Positions 1-11,248 of a DNA stretch of 64,000 nt are shown in pieces. This DNA is from Erythroxylum novogranatense (lineage: Eukaryota > Streptophyta > Magnoliopsida > Malpighiales > Erythroxylaceae). A program made the translations under genes and the position numbers. Below the pieces are notes generated by a model. That model was not told the DNA's origin and ran no database searches. It worked only from the letters and a program-made list of their open reading frames with translations. Every line of letters starts with the position of its first letter. The stretch's first letter is position 1. The DNA lies in assembly GCA_029891385.1 (NCBI GenBank), contig CM057228.1, forward strand, positions 23,618,809 to 23,682,808, written 5' to 3'.

Positions 1-304
1 TGATAACAGGTTCGAAAATAGTGATTTAAGTCATAGCATCGGAACTACTATGAAAATGGAAAGAGAGATAGTGAAGACAGTGAGATCGCCAATTGACAGC
101 ATGGTTGAATCTGTCTACTGTGATGAGGGATAGAGTTAGCCAAATAAGTGACTGAACAACTGACTGAATGTGTCACTGTGACCTTTTGGGAAATGATTTA
201 TTGAGTGAAAAAGTGTATGGAACATGTAGGGATATTTGAGAACTGTCATAGTGAACTGTTGACTGAGAATTTCGTGAACGAAATTTTTATTAGGAGGGGG
301 GAAT
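1..304 (+). mobile_element. 3' internal tail of Tekay-like gypsy element Gy1
   Basis: This is non-coding sequence between the lost pol of an element lying left of the window and its 3' LTR. The stretch ends in a purine run at 292-304 (AGGAGGGGGGAAT) directly before the LTR start TGTAACATCCC. That is the expected layout of a polypurine tract used to prime plus-strand synthesis. No long frame with retroelement motifs is seen here. The orientation of Gy1 (+ strand) is inferred from this PPT-LTR junction. Confidence 0.7.
292..304 (+). other. Polypurine tract of Gy1
   Basis: An almost pure A/G run abuts the LTR start at 305, preceded by a T-rich stretch as in many gypsy PPTs. Confidence 0.75.
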
Positions 305-1976
305 TGTAACATCCCACCTTCAATTGGAAGGGTAGAATAGTAAATTGGCATAGGATGTGCTAGATTGGGATTTCATAGGACTGCTCATGCATAATAGGAT
401 TGTTACATAGTCACAATTGTGCACATGAACTTACTGTACATGCATACATGACATTTCCGGTTTTCGTGCCTAAGGCAATTTTATTGGGATTAACATGATT
501 TTTGGGTTTGGAAAATTATTCTGAGTGCGCCATAAATTGTTTTTTAATTTAAGGGATTTTCAGAAATTTTTTTGGAATTTTTCGGAGAAAATTTCCGGAC
601 CAGAAAAATCGCCAAGGGGCGAACCGATTGATTTTAAGTATCGAAAATTTCTATCCAATGGCACTACAATATTGGGTATAATATTTTGGGATTTAAATTA
701 GGGCCATTGGAGTGGATTGGGTTAATTGTTGATTAGGATTAATTGATTAAAGTTTATTAAGTTCATTACTTTGACTTTTCTTCTTTCATTTTGGACTAAT
801 ATTATTTTGACACCTATCCTTCATTTAATGCTCACTTGCTTCCTCCCACGGTTTTGCCTTGTTAAATGAATGAAAAGAGAAAGTTGATAGTTTATTTCAT
901 CCTCATCCGAAAGCATCTCCTCCCTTTTTGCTCTCTCCATCGATTTTTTTTTCTTCTCCTCCTTTTATTTAGCTAATTGTTGTCTTCCTCCTCCAACCTT
1001 AAGAGCCTTGCATGCATCCAAGCTACTTCTTTTTATGATGATGACCTTGTGTGAGGATTAGAAAGTAAAGAAAGTGGTGTAGTATTGAAGAGAGAAAAGC
1101 TTGAATTAGGTAAGTTGTATTGTTAAGCTTTAATTAAGGTTTAATTATGAATTTATGAATCATGGTAGTTAGAAACATTAAATGGGAGATATGGTATGTT
1201 TATTATGTTTATTGATGCCTTAAATTGATGGTAATTATTGCTTGAATTAACGGGTATAAGATTAGGGTTAGTTATGAATTGAAAGTAGGATGAGTGATGA
1301 ATGGTTTTAGCTTGATTGTAATTGCATTTTGATGATGAATTGTGCATAGGAATTGAGGAATTAATGCTGCCGACTTTTGTGTAAGTATACAAATAAACGT
1401 TGTGTTGAGTTTGTGGCTGAATTGGAGGTGTAAATGAAGGTATATTAATGTAGGTAAAGTGATAGAATGGAAGAGGATGAGATATAGATGAAATCTGGAA
1501 AATTTGGTGTTTAACCTAGTGAAATGTTTTGATCATAACTCATTGTGTAGGTGAGAAAATGAGGTGAGGTTTGTTCCCAATTAAACTTTGGGATGTTGGC
1601 TACATTTGTGTGTGAAATAGGTGTTGTCAAATTTTAACTTTAAAAGGTTGCAATATGGCTTGGAAAGTTACTGCTATTGACTGGAATGAATAGTACCCGA
1701 AACCATAACCTAGAGTTTTGCTAATTTTTTTCTAAATTAATTGATAAGGAATTAGGACAAATGGACTAAATGAAAGTTAAAGCCTATTAAGTTAGCTTTC
1801 CAATGCCACTGATTTTGAAATTTTTTGATATGTCTATTAGGAGTTATGGACTGATGATTGTTGGCTGTTTTTATGCATTGAATGAAACCTAGCTGGAATG
1901 TCAAATTTGGTGTACATTCAGATTAGGAGGAATTTTAGTAATTTTTGTGCATTGAATTGGTGTTGGAAATCTACTG

Positions 1977-2600
1977 AAGAGTTTTAGATGACACATTCAT
2001 CTTGAAAATGGTGTATGGCATATAATTTCTGGAAATCAGATGTGGGAGTTATGGATTTTCACAATTTGAACCTACATTGTGATGTTAATTGCTGATTAGG
2101 TCAGACATTTGCATAACATATTTGAAACTGTTAGAGGCTGAATTGGAGTCTGGTTATTTCATGAACAATTGAAGTTTGAGATTTTATCTTTTCAGGGATA
2201 TAAAGTGGTCATTTGTTTGACTTGTATACAGGGAGATATGATTGATAGAAAGTTACTGCTCAAATTGAGTGATTTCAGGGACAACAACCTTGAGTGAATT
2301 ATTTGACCTAGTTAGCAAGGGAATTGAAATTTGGGTTGTTTCATGAAAGTTGTAGATAACATTGTGATCTTGATGAGAATATTTATTGTATAATTTTTGA
2401 CTGCATAGAATGAAAGATAGTGAATTTCCAATGACTATTCTGTTTTAGGAAGTGAATGTGTGGGCAGTAGCTTACATTGGATGTTTGACACCCTTAGTGG
2501 TGAAATTGATTTTTCTGGACTAAAGGAAACTTGTAGAGGGTTTCATTTTCTTTCCAACAAGGTATAGTTTGCATTTTTTCTGAAATGTGTACAAAAATTT
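1977..2600 (+). repeat. Degenerate ~182-bp tandem units inside Gy1 LTR
   Basis: Related blocks resembling TTTCATGAAAGTTGTAGAT followed by ATCTTTCC and a TATAATTTG-like block recur near 1977, 2163, 2345 and 2526, giving spacings of about 186, 182 and 181 bp. They are strongly diverged from one another. The Gy2 LTR carries related units on the opposite strand (3608-4270). Confidence 0.6.
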
Positions 2601-3251
2601 ATGAGAGCTTGAATTTTGGACAGGAAAGAGGGAAAAAGAGAAGGAAACATGGGTCCGGTTAAAAGTCTGTGTAATCACTGTTTTATAAAGTTGGGACCTA
2701 TAGAGGTCAAAATTGAGCGCCGTCAACGCCATTGGATTTCTTATTTTTGAAACGGATTTTTCTGTGGAAAAAGATGAGATTAGGGTCGAGAATATCATGA
2801 TCATGCATTGTGCACCTTCTAAGTGTTACATGTGCATTCTGAAATAGTTCTGATTGAACAATTGATAATGTTTGTTGTTTACTATCATTGTTATAGAGTC
2901 ACACTTGGAGCGTCGGTCCACCGACGTCACCGAGACTGTCAGATTTTGGCTCGAAAATACAGGTGAGTAACCTAGTTGGTTTTTCAAATTCCTGAATGTC
3001 TAAATGCCCTATGTGAATTACTTGCCGAGGTGATTTACATAGATTACTGAAACATATTGGATGGAATTACATGCTTTTACTGTACTGAATGGAACTACTT
3101 GCAAAGGTGAATTGTATGGTTACTGAACTGTATAGGATTAAGTTGCATGCTTTTACTGTATTGGATTGGACTACTGCATGAAACTGGAAACTGCAATACT
3201 GAGCTTTTATAGCCATATCTTTGGATTACCGAAATCGCAATATCTTGGGCT

Positions 3252-3256
3252 TTTAT
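3252..3256. repeat. Left target-site duplication of Gy2 (TTTAT)
   Basis: TTTAT lies directly before the Gy2 terminal TG and recurs directly after its terminal CA at 14445-14449. Five bases is the usual duplication length for plant LTR retrotransposons. Confidence 0.9.
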
Positions 3257-3607
3257 TGTCGCGACCCGACCAGAGACGGATCCCAACTGTTGGATCCAAG
3301 ACCCAACCGCATATAACTTACCATTTACCCTCTTGCTTTGATATACAGATGTTGGACCCGCTTCAGAGCCCAATCGATGTCGGATCCCGTTCTTAGGAAT
3401 CCGACTACTTAATCCTAAACCATCAAACCTATATACAAGTTTAAATTCAATGAAAGCCCTCCGTGCAAAAATTTGTAAGATTCATCGTAATTAACCTCCA
3501 ATTTAAAATAATCTTCTTAGGATCCAAAATTTAAAATTCAATTCCTAAGTCGATATGAAATCTTATGTCGTTATAAAATCAGCCAAATGAATAGTAAAAT
3601 GCCAATT

Positions 3608-4270
3608 TCCACCCTCATAACTTTTTGCTCTTAACTCTGATTCGGACAATTCATACCTCCCTGAAAAGATAAAAGACCCTCTACCTATTTTATGAAGGAA
3701 ACAAGACTCAATTATATCATTAAGAGGGACAAAATCACGCATGAAGGTGCTGCCTCAAATGACTACATGAACAGTATTTGGGAATAGTGACAGCAATCTT
3801 CCAATGACCATAACTTACTCCTTACTCCGAACATTGCAAACTATACCTCATTGGAAAGGTAAAAGGTAATCTACAATTCTTATGAAGGAGTAAAAGTCAG
3901 ATCAGTCATTAGGAGAGGTAAAACCTACTGGAAGTTTCAGCTAAAATGTAAAACCGATGGAACAGTATTTCTGCAGTATGAACAGTAGCTGTCCACACTC
4001 CCAACCACATAACTTTTATTTCTAAATCCAATATCTGCAAATCATACCTCATTTTAAAGATAAAAAGATAATCTACATTTTCATGAAGAAAACAGAAACC
4101 AAATCAGTCTCTAATTGGGTGAAAAATCCTTTCAAAGTTGCTGCAAAATTTCATGACTAACAACAGAGGCTGAAACCTTCCCACTCTCATAACTTTTTCA
4201 TCCTAAGTCCAATTGGGACAAATTTTATATTGTTGGAAAGCTCTAATCATGTCCTACATTATTCAAGAAG
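3608..4270 (-). repeat. Four-unit ~190-bp array in Gy2 LTR
   Basis: A block containing CATAACTT, then CATACCTC, then a TCTACA...ATGAAG box recurs four times. Starts of the TCTACA-like box are near 3681, 3871, 4073 and 4253 (spacings about 190, 202 and 181 bp). Units are well diverged. An equivalent array lies at about 11600-12262 in the other LTR. On the element's strand the box reads CTTCATGAAAATGTAGAT, resembling the Gy1 LTR units. Confidence 0.7.
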
Positions 4271-5347
4271 ACCATCTAAACCAATTCAACCCCTAAACTA
4301 GTCTAAAATCAGTGGAAGTTGCTGCACAATTTTGGGAAAATTTGACAGCACCTCCCTATTTTATTCCTAACCCAATTTTTTCAATCTAGACCATAACCTG
4401 CACAACAATTCTATATTCAAGGGCAGCAACACACTCTTAGCTTTCTAGACATTCTCAAATTTATACCCAAACCATCACCATGATTCAATTTCCATACACA
4501 CAAGTATAAATTCTCAAATACATTCATGATCTAATACTTTTACTTTCAAATTCATTCATTCATTCATCATCATTCAATCATAACATGTTCATATAATGCT
4601 TTAGTGGGCATTTCAAGCCCAATTACATAAAAGCTTCAAAATACATCATTTCCTTAAATGCAACTAAAGCATTGATGTTACAAAATGATTTCAAATCCCA
4701 AAATCACAAAAGAACCGCTGAGTAAAATGCCTTATGCTCGCTCCTCGGGTTCCCGCCATTTCCGAAATTTGTGGGGTGAGCTAATGCTCCGTAGGTAACA
4801 CATTTACGCTTATATAACAAGCACATCCTTGATTCATGTATTTATCAATTTTCCAAGGAAATCACATCACATGCATAACTCAAACATTTATACATTCATA
4901 ACAATTTCAATCATTCCATCATTCACGATCTTATACAATTCATGCATATTCATGGCAAACACAACAATGGCTCGGTAAGTCCAATCATGGCAACCACATA
5001 AGTTCATCAAATGACCTAATGTGGGCAATTCTTGAGGAGTCCGATATCGGATCATCCTATGCCTCAATCGGGCAGCCGAAGGCTTTTCATGTCGACGCAC
5101 GTGTGGCGGTTCTTGGGACATTACCTTACCCATGCAACACATAATTCATTTCATAACAATAAAATTGGATTGTTCTTGTCCAAGTTACTGTTTTCATTAA
5201 GATCATTCTTTTCATGCATCATTCATGTTATGCACTTCATGCAAAATTCATAATTCTCATTATATTCATTCCATTTAGCTCTCTAGGCTAATTCAACCAT
5301 CATCCTAGAATTTACACTTTCTAACATTATGATCACATAGCATAATA

Positions 5348-5439
5348 TTTACAATCATTCAACAACCACAACATCAATCCTTCATATCATCCATTTACAA
5401 TCATCCAACAACCACAACATCAATCTTTCATATCATCCG
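5348..5439. repeat. 46-bp tandem duplication in Gy2 LTR
   Basis: Two 46-bp units (5348-5393 and 5394-5439) each start TTTACAATCAT and end ATCATATC-like sequence, differing at a few bases. The pair recurs in the second LTR near 13346-13437, so the duplication predates this insertion. Confidence 0.85.
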
Positions 5440-6078
5440 TTATGGTTTTCAACAACCATACTAACATTCAACACAATCGTCAATATCAACAACACGAGCA
5501 ATAAACATCATAAATATCATTCATCCATAACTAACACAAGCATTAACAACCATTATTAATGTCATAATTAAATTTACATTAAATGCTCATAAATATAAAA
5601 GTAAAGGTGTAACCCACCTTAAATCCTTGATAATTCCTTGAATAGCTTGCTATAATTCTTGTTCCTCTTCTCTTCCTCTTCTCTTCATTAAAACCAACAA
5701 CATTCCCAAATCAACATAGGATTTAGAAATTGAAAACCTAAATGCTTAAATCATGAAATTGGCAAGAGGATAACTAAACCCACTTGGTTCTTAACTCTTC
5801 TAACCAAAACCCATCTAAAACTTAATATTAAACCAAAGACTTACCTTAAATCTTCCTCCAACCAAAGGATTTCTTGAATCAAAATGAAGCTCTAGTCTTC
5901 CTCATCTTCTTTCTCCTTGAACTTTCTTCCAAATCTCACAAAATCTCTAGGAAATTACAAACCTAAGCAAAGCTCTTTCTTTTCTCCCTTTCTCCTCTCA
6001 TTTCGACATCTCCTCTCTTCTCCTCCTTGTAATTTCGTTCCCTCTCTTTGCCTACACCAAAATCACTTAACTCTCTCC

Positions 6079-6087
6079 TTTTATACT
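6079..6087 (-). promoter_or_regulatory. TATA box in Gy2 3' LTR
   Basis: AGTATAAAAGG on the minus strand sits in a C/T-rich (plus) setting about 360 bp from the LTR edge that adjoins the PPT. An identical box is at 14076-14084 in the 5' LTR, where it would drive element transcription leftward. Confidence 0.6.
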
Positions 6088-6445
6088 CCTCTCTTATTTC
6101 CTAAGCCCATCACTTAAGCCCATCTATCTCCTTCTTCCTTTCTTTCATCCTACAACTTCCTCCTTAACAAACTCAAGCCCAATAACTTAAGCCTCTAAAT
6201 TTTCTTTAAGCCCATCTCATTTAATTCACCTAACTAACTTGTTTCATTTGGACCCAAAGCCCAATTAACACATAAATCTCACCTAACTCATTTAAGTCCA
6301 ACTAACATATCTAACTTCATTAATTCTTCAACTAACTTATTAATGCTATCATATATTAATTAATGTCACCTTAATTAATGCTAACATAATTTACTTAATT
6401 TGCCTAATCATGCTTAATTAAATAAAAAAAATTTTGGGGCTAACA

Positions 6446-6460
6446 TTTCTCCCCTTTAAG
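6446..6460 (-). other. Polypurine tract of Gy2
   Basis: The plus sequence TTTCTCCCCTTTAAG reads CTTAAAGGGGAGAAA on the minus strand and directly abuts the 3' LTR start TGTTAGCCCC. Confidence 0.85.
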
Positions 6461-6479
6461 AAATTTCGTCCTCTAAATT

Positions 6480-7780
6480 CTTACTCGTTGATTGAAGAGG
6501 TGGTATCGCTCGCATTGCATCCAAAGGTTCCCGTCGCCTCTTCAATTGCATGATTCCTCCACGGGACTTTGACTAGCTTGATTGTCTTGTTCTCGAGGAT
6601 CTTATCTTCTATCCGAATTGCCACAGCATTTCTTCATAATCGAGATCATCACTCATTTGAACTTCGAGGTCCGAATGATGTGAGAAGGATCGATCTGACC
6701 TTCTCAAAGATCGATACATGGAACACATCATGGATCTGTGATAATTGGCGGCAATGCCAATCTATAGGCCAACGGACCAATCCTCTCCAAAACTTCATAA
6801 GGACCCACATAACGAGGACTTAACTTCCCTTTCTTACCAAATCTCATAACTCCCTTCCATGGAGACGCCTTAAGGAACACCTTATCTCCCACTGCATATT
6901 CCATTTCCTTCCTGTCAGATCCGCATAACTCTTCATTTCGTCTGGCTGCCTTAAGCCTCTCGCTAATCAAGTCAACTTTTTCAACCGTCATCTGGACCAA
7001 CTCTGGTCCCACTAGCTTCCTCTCACCCTCTTCATCCCAGCATATGGGAGTCCTGCATCTTCTGCCATACAAGGCTTCATAAGGAGCCATCTGTATGCTC
7101 GAATGGTACGAATTGTTGTAAGCAAATTCGACCAACGGCAAGTGATCATCCCATGCCCTTTGAAGTCCATTACACATGCTCTAAGCATCCTTCTAGAGTC
7201 TGAATTGTCCTCTCGACCGCCATCCGTCTGAGGATGAAACGCCGTCATCAAATTCAACTTAGTTCCTAATGCTTCCTCAGACTTCCCCAAAATCTGGATG
7301 TGAACCTAGGATCCCCGTCGGATACTATGGAACCGAACTCCATGCAATCTTACCACTTCATCAATATACTTTCTCGCTAAAATTTGCAAATAATGTCTCA
7401 CTTTGATTGCTAGAAAGTGGGATGACTTCACAACCGATCCACTATTACCCAAATGGCATCATGCTTCACGGTCTTAGGCAAACCCATCGAAAATCCATTG
7501 TAATCCTCGCCATTTCCATTCGAGGAATGGACAATGGCTGCAACATGCCTGAAGGTGCCGGTGTTCACCTTGACTACCGACACACTAGACATCTACTCAC
7601 ATAATCTGCTACATCTCTCTTCATGCCTTTCCACCGTAAATGTTCCTTCAAATCTCTGACATTCCGGTGTCGCTCGGGTGCATGGAATAAGGCGATTGTG
7701 TGCCTCATCCATGATCTCATCCTTAATCGCTTTATCATTCTAATGCATAACCCGCTCCACCATCATTAATCCATCATCCC
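6480..7780 (-). pseudogene. Gy2 integrase with chromodomain remnant (broken)
   Basis: A 149-residue open stretch (6728-7177) contains the gypsy integrase C-terminal half: the AYNNSYHSSI segment, PYEALYGRRCRTP, GDKVFLK and the GPYEVLERIGPLAYRL (GPY/F) module. Upstream, in another frame, LMTAFHPQTDG marks the catalytic-core end. Downstream, after a frameshift, pieces resembling VFHVS and ENKTIKLVKVPWRNHAIEEAT match the chromodomain-like tail of Tekay-type chromoviruses, which is thought to steer integration to heterochromatin. At least two frameshifts occur, and no complete D,D-35-E set is readable in one frame. Confidence 0.82.
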
Positions 7781-7989
7781 TTACTTGCACCATCGATCGC
7801 TACCATTCTCAGATTTCATCTCTCAACTTACTCAATTCAACATCTTGCTCCTGCAACTCCTTAACCTTTTCCCTAAGAATAGGTCTCACTCTAAATTGTG
7901 CAATAACACCTCGGATTCATCCTGCTGCAAACTAATCTTCAACTTAGCCATCTGTTCCAACAGAGGCAAGTAGATCGCTACTCAACATG

Positions 7990-8350
7990 AGCCATCGACG
8001 ACTTTCTCGCTCAAAGCATCCGCCACTACATTTGCTTTTCCCGGTGGTACTCAATCATTAAATCATAGTCCTTCAAGCAGCTCCAACCATCTTCTCGCCT
8101 CAGATTGCTCTTTCGACTCATGATGTACTTCAGACTCTTATGATCAAGAAAACTCGTCTCAACCCCATACAAATAAGGTTCCAAATCTTGAGCAAAGATC
8201 ATCGCAGCTAACTCCAAGTCATGAGTCGGATAATTAACTCATACCGCTTCAACTGTCTTGAAGCATAAGCAATTACCCTATCATCTCGCATCAAGACACA
8301 TCCTAGACCCTTCCTCAAGCATCATCAGAAATCAGATAGCCTCGATCTCC
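7990..8350 (-). pseudogene. Gy2 RNase H fragment
   Basis: An open stretch at 8026-8217 reads ELAAMIFA, YLYGVET, DHKSLKYIM and LKDYDLMIEYH, the Ty3/Gypsy RNase H signature between RT and integrase. The residue pattern around the usual TDHKSL motif is altered to LDHKSL. Frames on both sides are broken. Confidence 0.75.
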
Positions 8351-8499
8351 ACGGTAAAACTAATATCGAGCACTTGTCAATTTGTCCTCGAGTTCCTCGA
8401 AACTCTCTCGACAATCATCATTCCGCATAAACTTCGATTCTTTCTCAACAACTGGTCATCGGAGCAAACTATGATAGAAAACCCTCTACAAATCTTCAG

Positions 8500-9250
8500 A
8501 ATACCCGCCAGCCTAAGAAACTTCTCACTTCCTTCATCGCTTTTGGCTCCACCAATTGACTACTGACTTCCACTTTTACGGGATCGACATGAATTCCCTC
8601 ATCGAAATCACATGTCCAAGGAATACTACTTCATGAAGCCAAACTCGCACTTCATCAATTTGGCATACAATTTCTTCTCTCTCACCTCGTAAGACTATCC
8701 CGAGATGTCGCTCATGCTCTCCTCCATCCTTTGAATAGACCGAATGTCATCAATGAACACAATGACAAACCGATCCAAGAAATCATTTAACACCCTATTC
8801 ATCGATCCATGAAGGCAATTTGAGCATTGGTCAATCCGAAAGGCATGACTCAATTCATAATGCCCAGACGGGTCCCGAAGTCGTCTTCCTAACATCGACT
8901 TCGATCCGGAGTTGATGATATCCTCGATCTTAGGTCAATCTTCAAAAGACCCTTGCTCCTGCAATCGATCAAATAAATCATCTATCCTCGCAGAGGATAC
9001 TTGTTCAATCGCCATCTTATTCAACTTCCGTAATCTATGCACATCCTCCATGTGCCATCTTTCTTCTTAACAAACAGACCGAGCTCCCTGTGGTGAAGAA
9101 CTCTACCGATGAACTGCTTTCTCCAATAACTCCTGCAATTGCTCCTTAAGTTCTCTCAACTCAACTGGAGCCATTCTGTAAGGAGGTATCGAGATCGCGC
9201 GATTCCGGAATCAAGTCAATTTCAACTCAATGTCCTCACCGCAGTAATCC
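8500..9250 (-). pseudogene. Gy2 reverse transcriptase (broken)
   Basis: The minus strand reads, across several frames, PPYRMAPVELRELKEQL near 9150, KKDGTWRMCIDY-like sequence near 9050, and DRFVIVFIDDI near 8750. The last is the polymerase FIDD/YVDD box with both aspartates kept. The order matches Ty3/Gypsy RT fingers and palm. No single open frame spans it, so no functional enzyme is expected. Confidence 0.8.
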
Positions 9251-9368
9251 GCAACTCCTCCGGAATACATCCGGGAACTCCTCACCACAATGTAATCCTC
9301 CAATCTTCCTACATTGACCTCTGGATCCACTATATGCCAAGAAGGCCTCACACCTTGGCTCATCATCG

Positions 9369-9750
9369 TCACCACCATAGTGAAATAATCCTCAGACCGC
9401 GCTTTCTCGTCCCCTTGAAGACTACCTTCCGATCATCTCCCTGATCAAATTCAACTTCCTTTAGATCGCAATCCACTTCCTTTATACCTCTCCATGACAT
9501 CCATCCCAAGATGACATCCAACCTTGAAGGTCTAGCGGTAGTAGGTCCACTACCACCTAGCACCCTCGATACTAAGCTCACAATTTTATAGATCGAAGCT
9601 TATCACTACCTTACTCCCTAAAGGAGTACTAACAACCAAAGATATTATCCAAAATCTCGGGACACAAGCAGACAAATTCATGCTTGCAGATATAAATGAG
9701 TGTGTAGACCCAGATCAATCAATACATAAACAGTGCATCAAATAGCATAG
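9369..9750 (-). pseudogene. Gy2 aspartic protease fragment
   Basis: Around 9690 the minus strand encodes IDLGSTHSFIS, the retroviral-type aspartic protease active-site segment (usual family form D-S/T-G-S/A-T-H-S), here with Leu after the Asp. A second piece (9369-9581) reads RLDVILGWMSW, like the usual FDVILGMDW, followed by KVVFKG and KRGLRIIS. The two pieces are in different frames. Confidence 0.75.
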
Positions 9751-9779
9751 CCATACCCACATTACTTAAGGCGGTTGCA

Positions 9780-11007
9780 GCTTCCTCTCGTCATGGCAAA
9801 GACTCTCACGGTGCTCGACTCGCCTCTAGGCCTTCCTCGCTCGATAAGTCTTCCTTGCAGCTCTGAACTACCCACTTCTTGGGTGGCCTAGATGCCCTTG
9901 TCTCGCTCTTCTTGGGGCCGAGATGAACCCTTCTCGCTTGCTCGTGTGGACAATCCTTGATTCTCGTGCCCTTCCGACCACGGCCAAAACATGCGCCTAT
10001 CTTCATCGACACTCCCCTTATGAAATCTACCACAGTGATCACACCGAGGATTGCCTCTCGCCGACCATCTGGGCTTGCCACACTAGAAGCTTGCACCGAC
10101 ACGCCCCTAAACTGCTTATTCTTTGTGGGGCCATCGCTGCCCACTTCACTCTGTATGACCCGCCTTAGTGCTCTTTGCAAATGCAGGGCACTTATGCTTT
10201 CTTTGAAAAGCGCTCTCGTTCTTCCTCTTCTTGGTTACCTCACCCGATATTTTCTAACTTCTCACTGCAATGCAAAGATCCACCATTCGCCGATAATTCC
10301 TGAAATTGTGGATGACTACTTTCTCCGGATCCCTAGGTGTAGTCCACCTCAAACTTTCTGCACTTGTCCACTTGGTTGCCACGATGATGTTGGCTGATAT
10401 CGTGACAACCGAGTGAACTTCACTCATACTGCTACACTCGGCTCCCTCTGGGTCAAATTCAGAATTCTCTTACTTTCTCTGAACATACACCATGGAAAAG
10501 TACTTCCCACGGAAAGCTTCTAAGAACTCCTCCATGTCAAGATCGAGGGTTCTTCCCGATCGCTGTGCATCGATTCCCACCAGGTCAGCAGATCCCCGCA
10601 GCAAGCTTGTCTGATAATCAACTTTCTCTTCTTGAGCATCTCATCTCGCTTCAGACCCTCTCGGTCCTCTTCACCATGCTTCGCTTCCTCGGGATTAGTA
10701 GTCCCTTGAAATCGACCGCCCATACTTCCGAGCTTATCATATCGACCGCCTTCCACTTTGGAGTGGCATTGAGCTCGCCTTCCTTGCCCCATGGCATAGG
10801 TAAACGCCGGGCAAAAGCTTGGAAGAACTGGGGTCCATCGGATTTACTTGAGGAGGAGGCGGCGAGGCGCCTCATGTTGCACATCTGGGTGCATCGAGTC
10901 GATCACAGGATAGTCCTCGCATCCGTGGAACGCATCGATTCATCCGCATTCGCTATTTGTGAGCTAGGTCGAGCTGGAGCTCCTCGAGTTCTCCTTCGAG
11001 GCGGCAT
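9780..11007 (-). pseudogene. Gy2 gag (broken)
   Basis: The start at 11007 is chosen because the minus strand there reads MPPRRRTRGAPA, a typical Tekay gag N-terminus, 226 bp after the PBS. Capsid-like pieces include PQFFQAFARRLP (near 10810) and DLLTWWESMHS (near 10580). Near 9960-10080 a zinc-knuckle region is readable only across frames: CDHCGRFHKG, then CFGRGRKG and KDCP. Several stops and frameshifts interrupt it. Confidence 0.78.
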
Positions 11008-11232
11008 TACTCCTTCAAGTTTAAAAATTCAGTGAAAATCTTTAGTTTACATGAAACAAATTCAATTCATGTAAATCAATTCAAAACAATTCAAGGCATT
11101 CATTTGAAAACAACATTGCATTGCATGCAATTAAAACAATGCACATAAGTCATGTAATTCATGTAGAAAATGCATGATGACTTGACCTTTAAACATTCCA
11201 CTAGGTTCCTAGGAAACCGTAAACCCGGTTTC

Positions 11233-11244
11233 GCTCTGATACCA
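11233..11244 (-). other. Gy2 primer-binding site (tRNA-Met type)
   Basis: The minus strand reads TGGTATCAGAGC, complementary to the 3' end of initiator tRNA-Met, four bases inside the 5' LTR end at 11249. Confidence 0.9.
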
Positions 11245-11248
11245 CAGA

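Larger units (their letters stand above)
305..3256 (+). repeat. Gy1 3' LTR, first part (Tekay-like)
   Basis: The LTR begins TGTAACATCCC and resumes after the nested Gy2 element at 14450, ending GGGGTGTTACA at 15351. Its combined length is about 3.85 kb. The same start and end motifs frame the solo LTR at 25432-28297. Within it lie four roughly 182-bp degenerate units (anchors near 1977, 2163, 2345 and 2526) and a likely 5' splice site, AG/GTGAGTAA, at 2963 followed by the box CCTAGTTGGTT that the solo LTR also carries. Short ORFs here are not credible genes. Confidence 0.85.
3257..6445 (-). repeat. Gy2 3' LTR (3189 bp)
   Basis: It runs from TGTCGCGACC to GGGGCTAACA in plus orientation; on the element's own strand it starts TGTTAGCCCC. 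It matches 11249-14444 almost base for base; visible differences are mostly one-base indels plus a short block near 3383-3410. Inside lie a four-unit ~190-bp array, an exact-boundary 46-bp tandem duplication and a minus-strand TATA box. Confidence 0.93.

Noticed and set aside
6569..10397. Plus-strand frames of 80-156 residues across the Gy2 interior
   Set aside because: They oppose the minus-strand gypsy domains and carry no recognisable motif.
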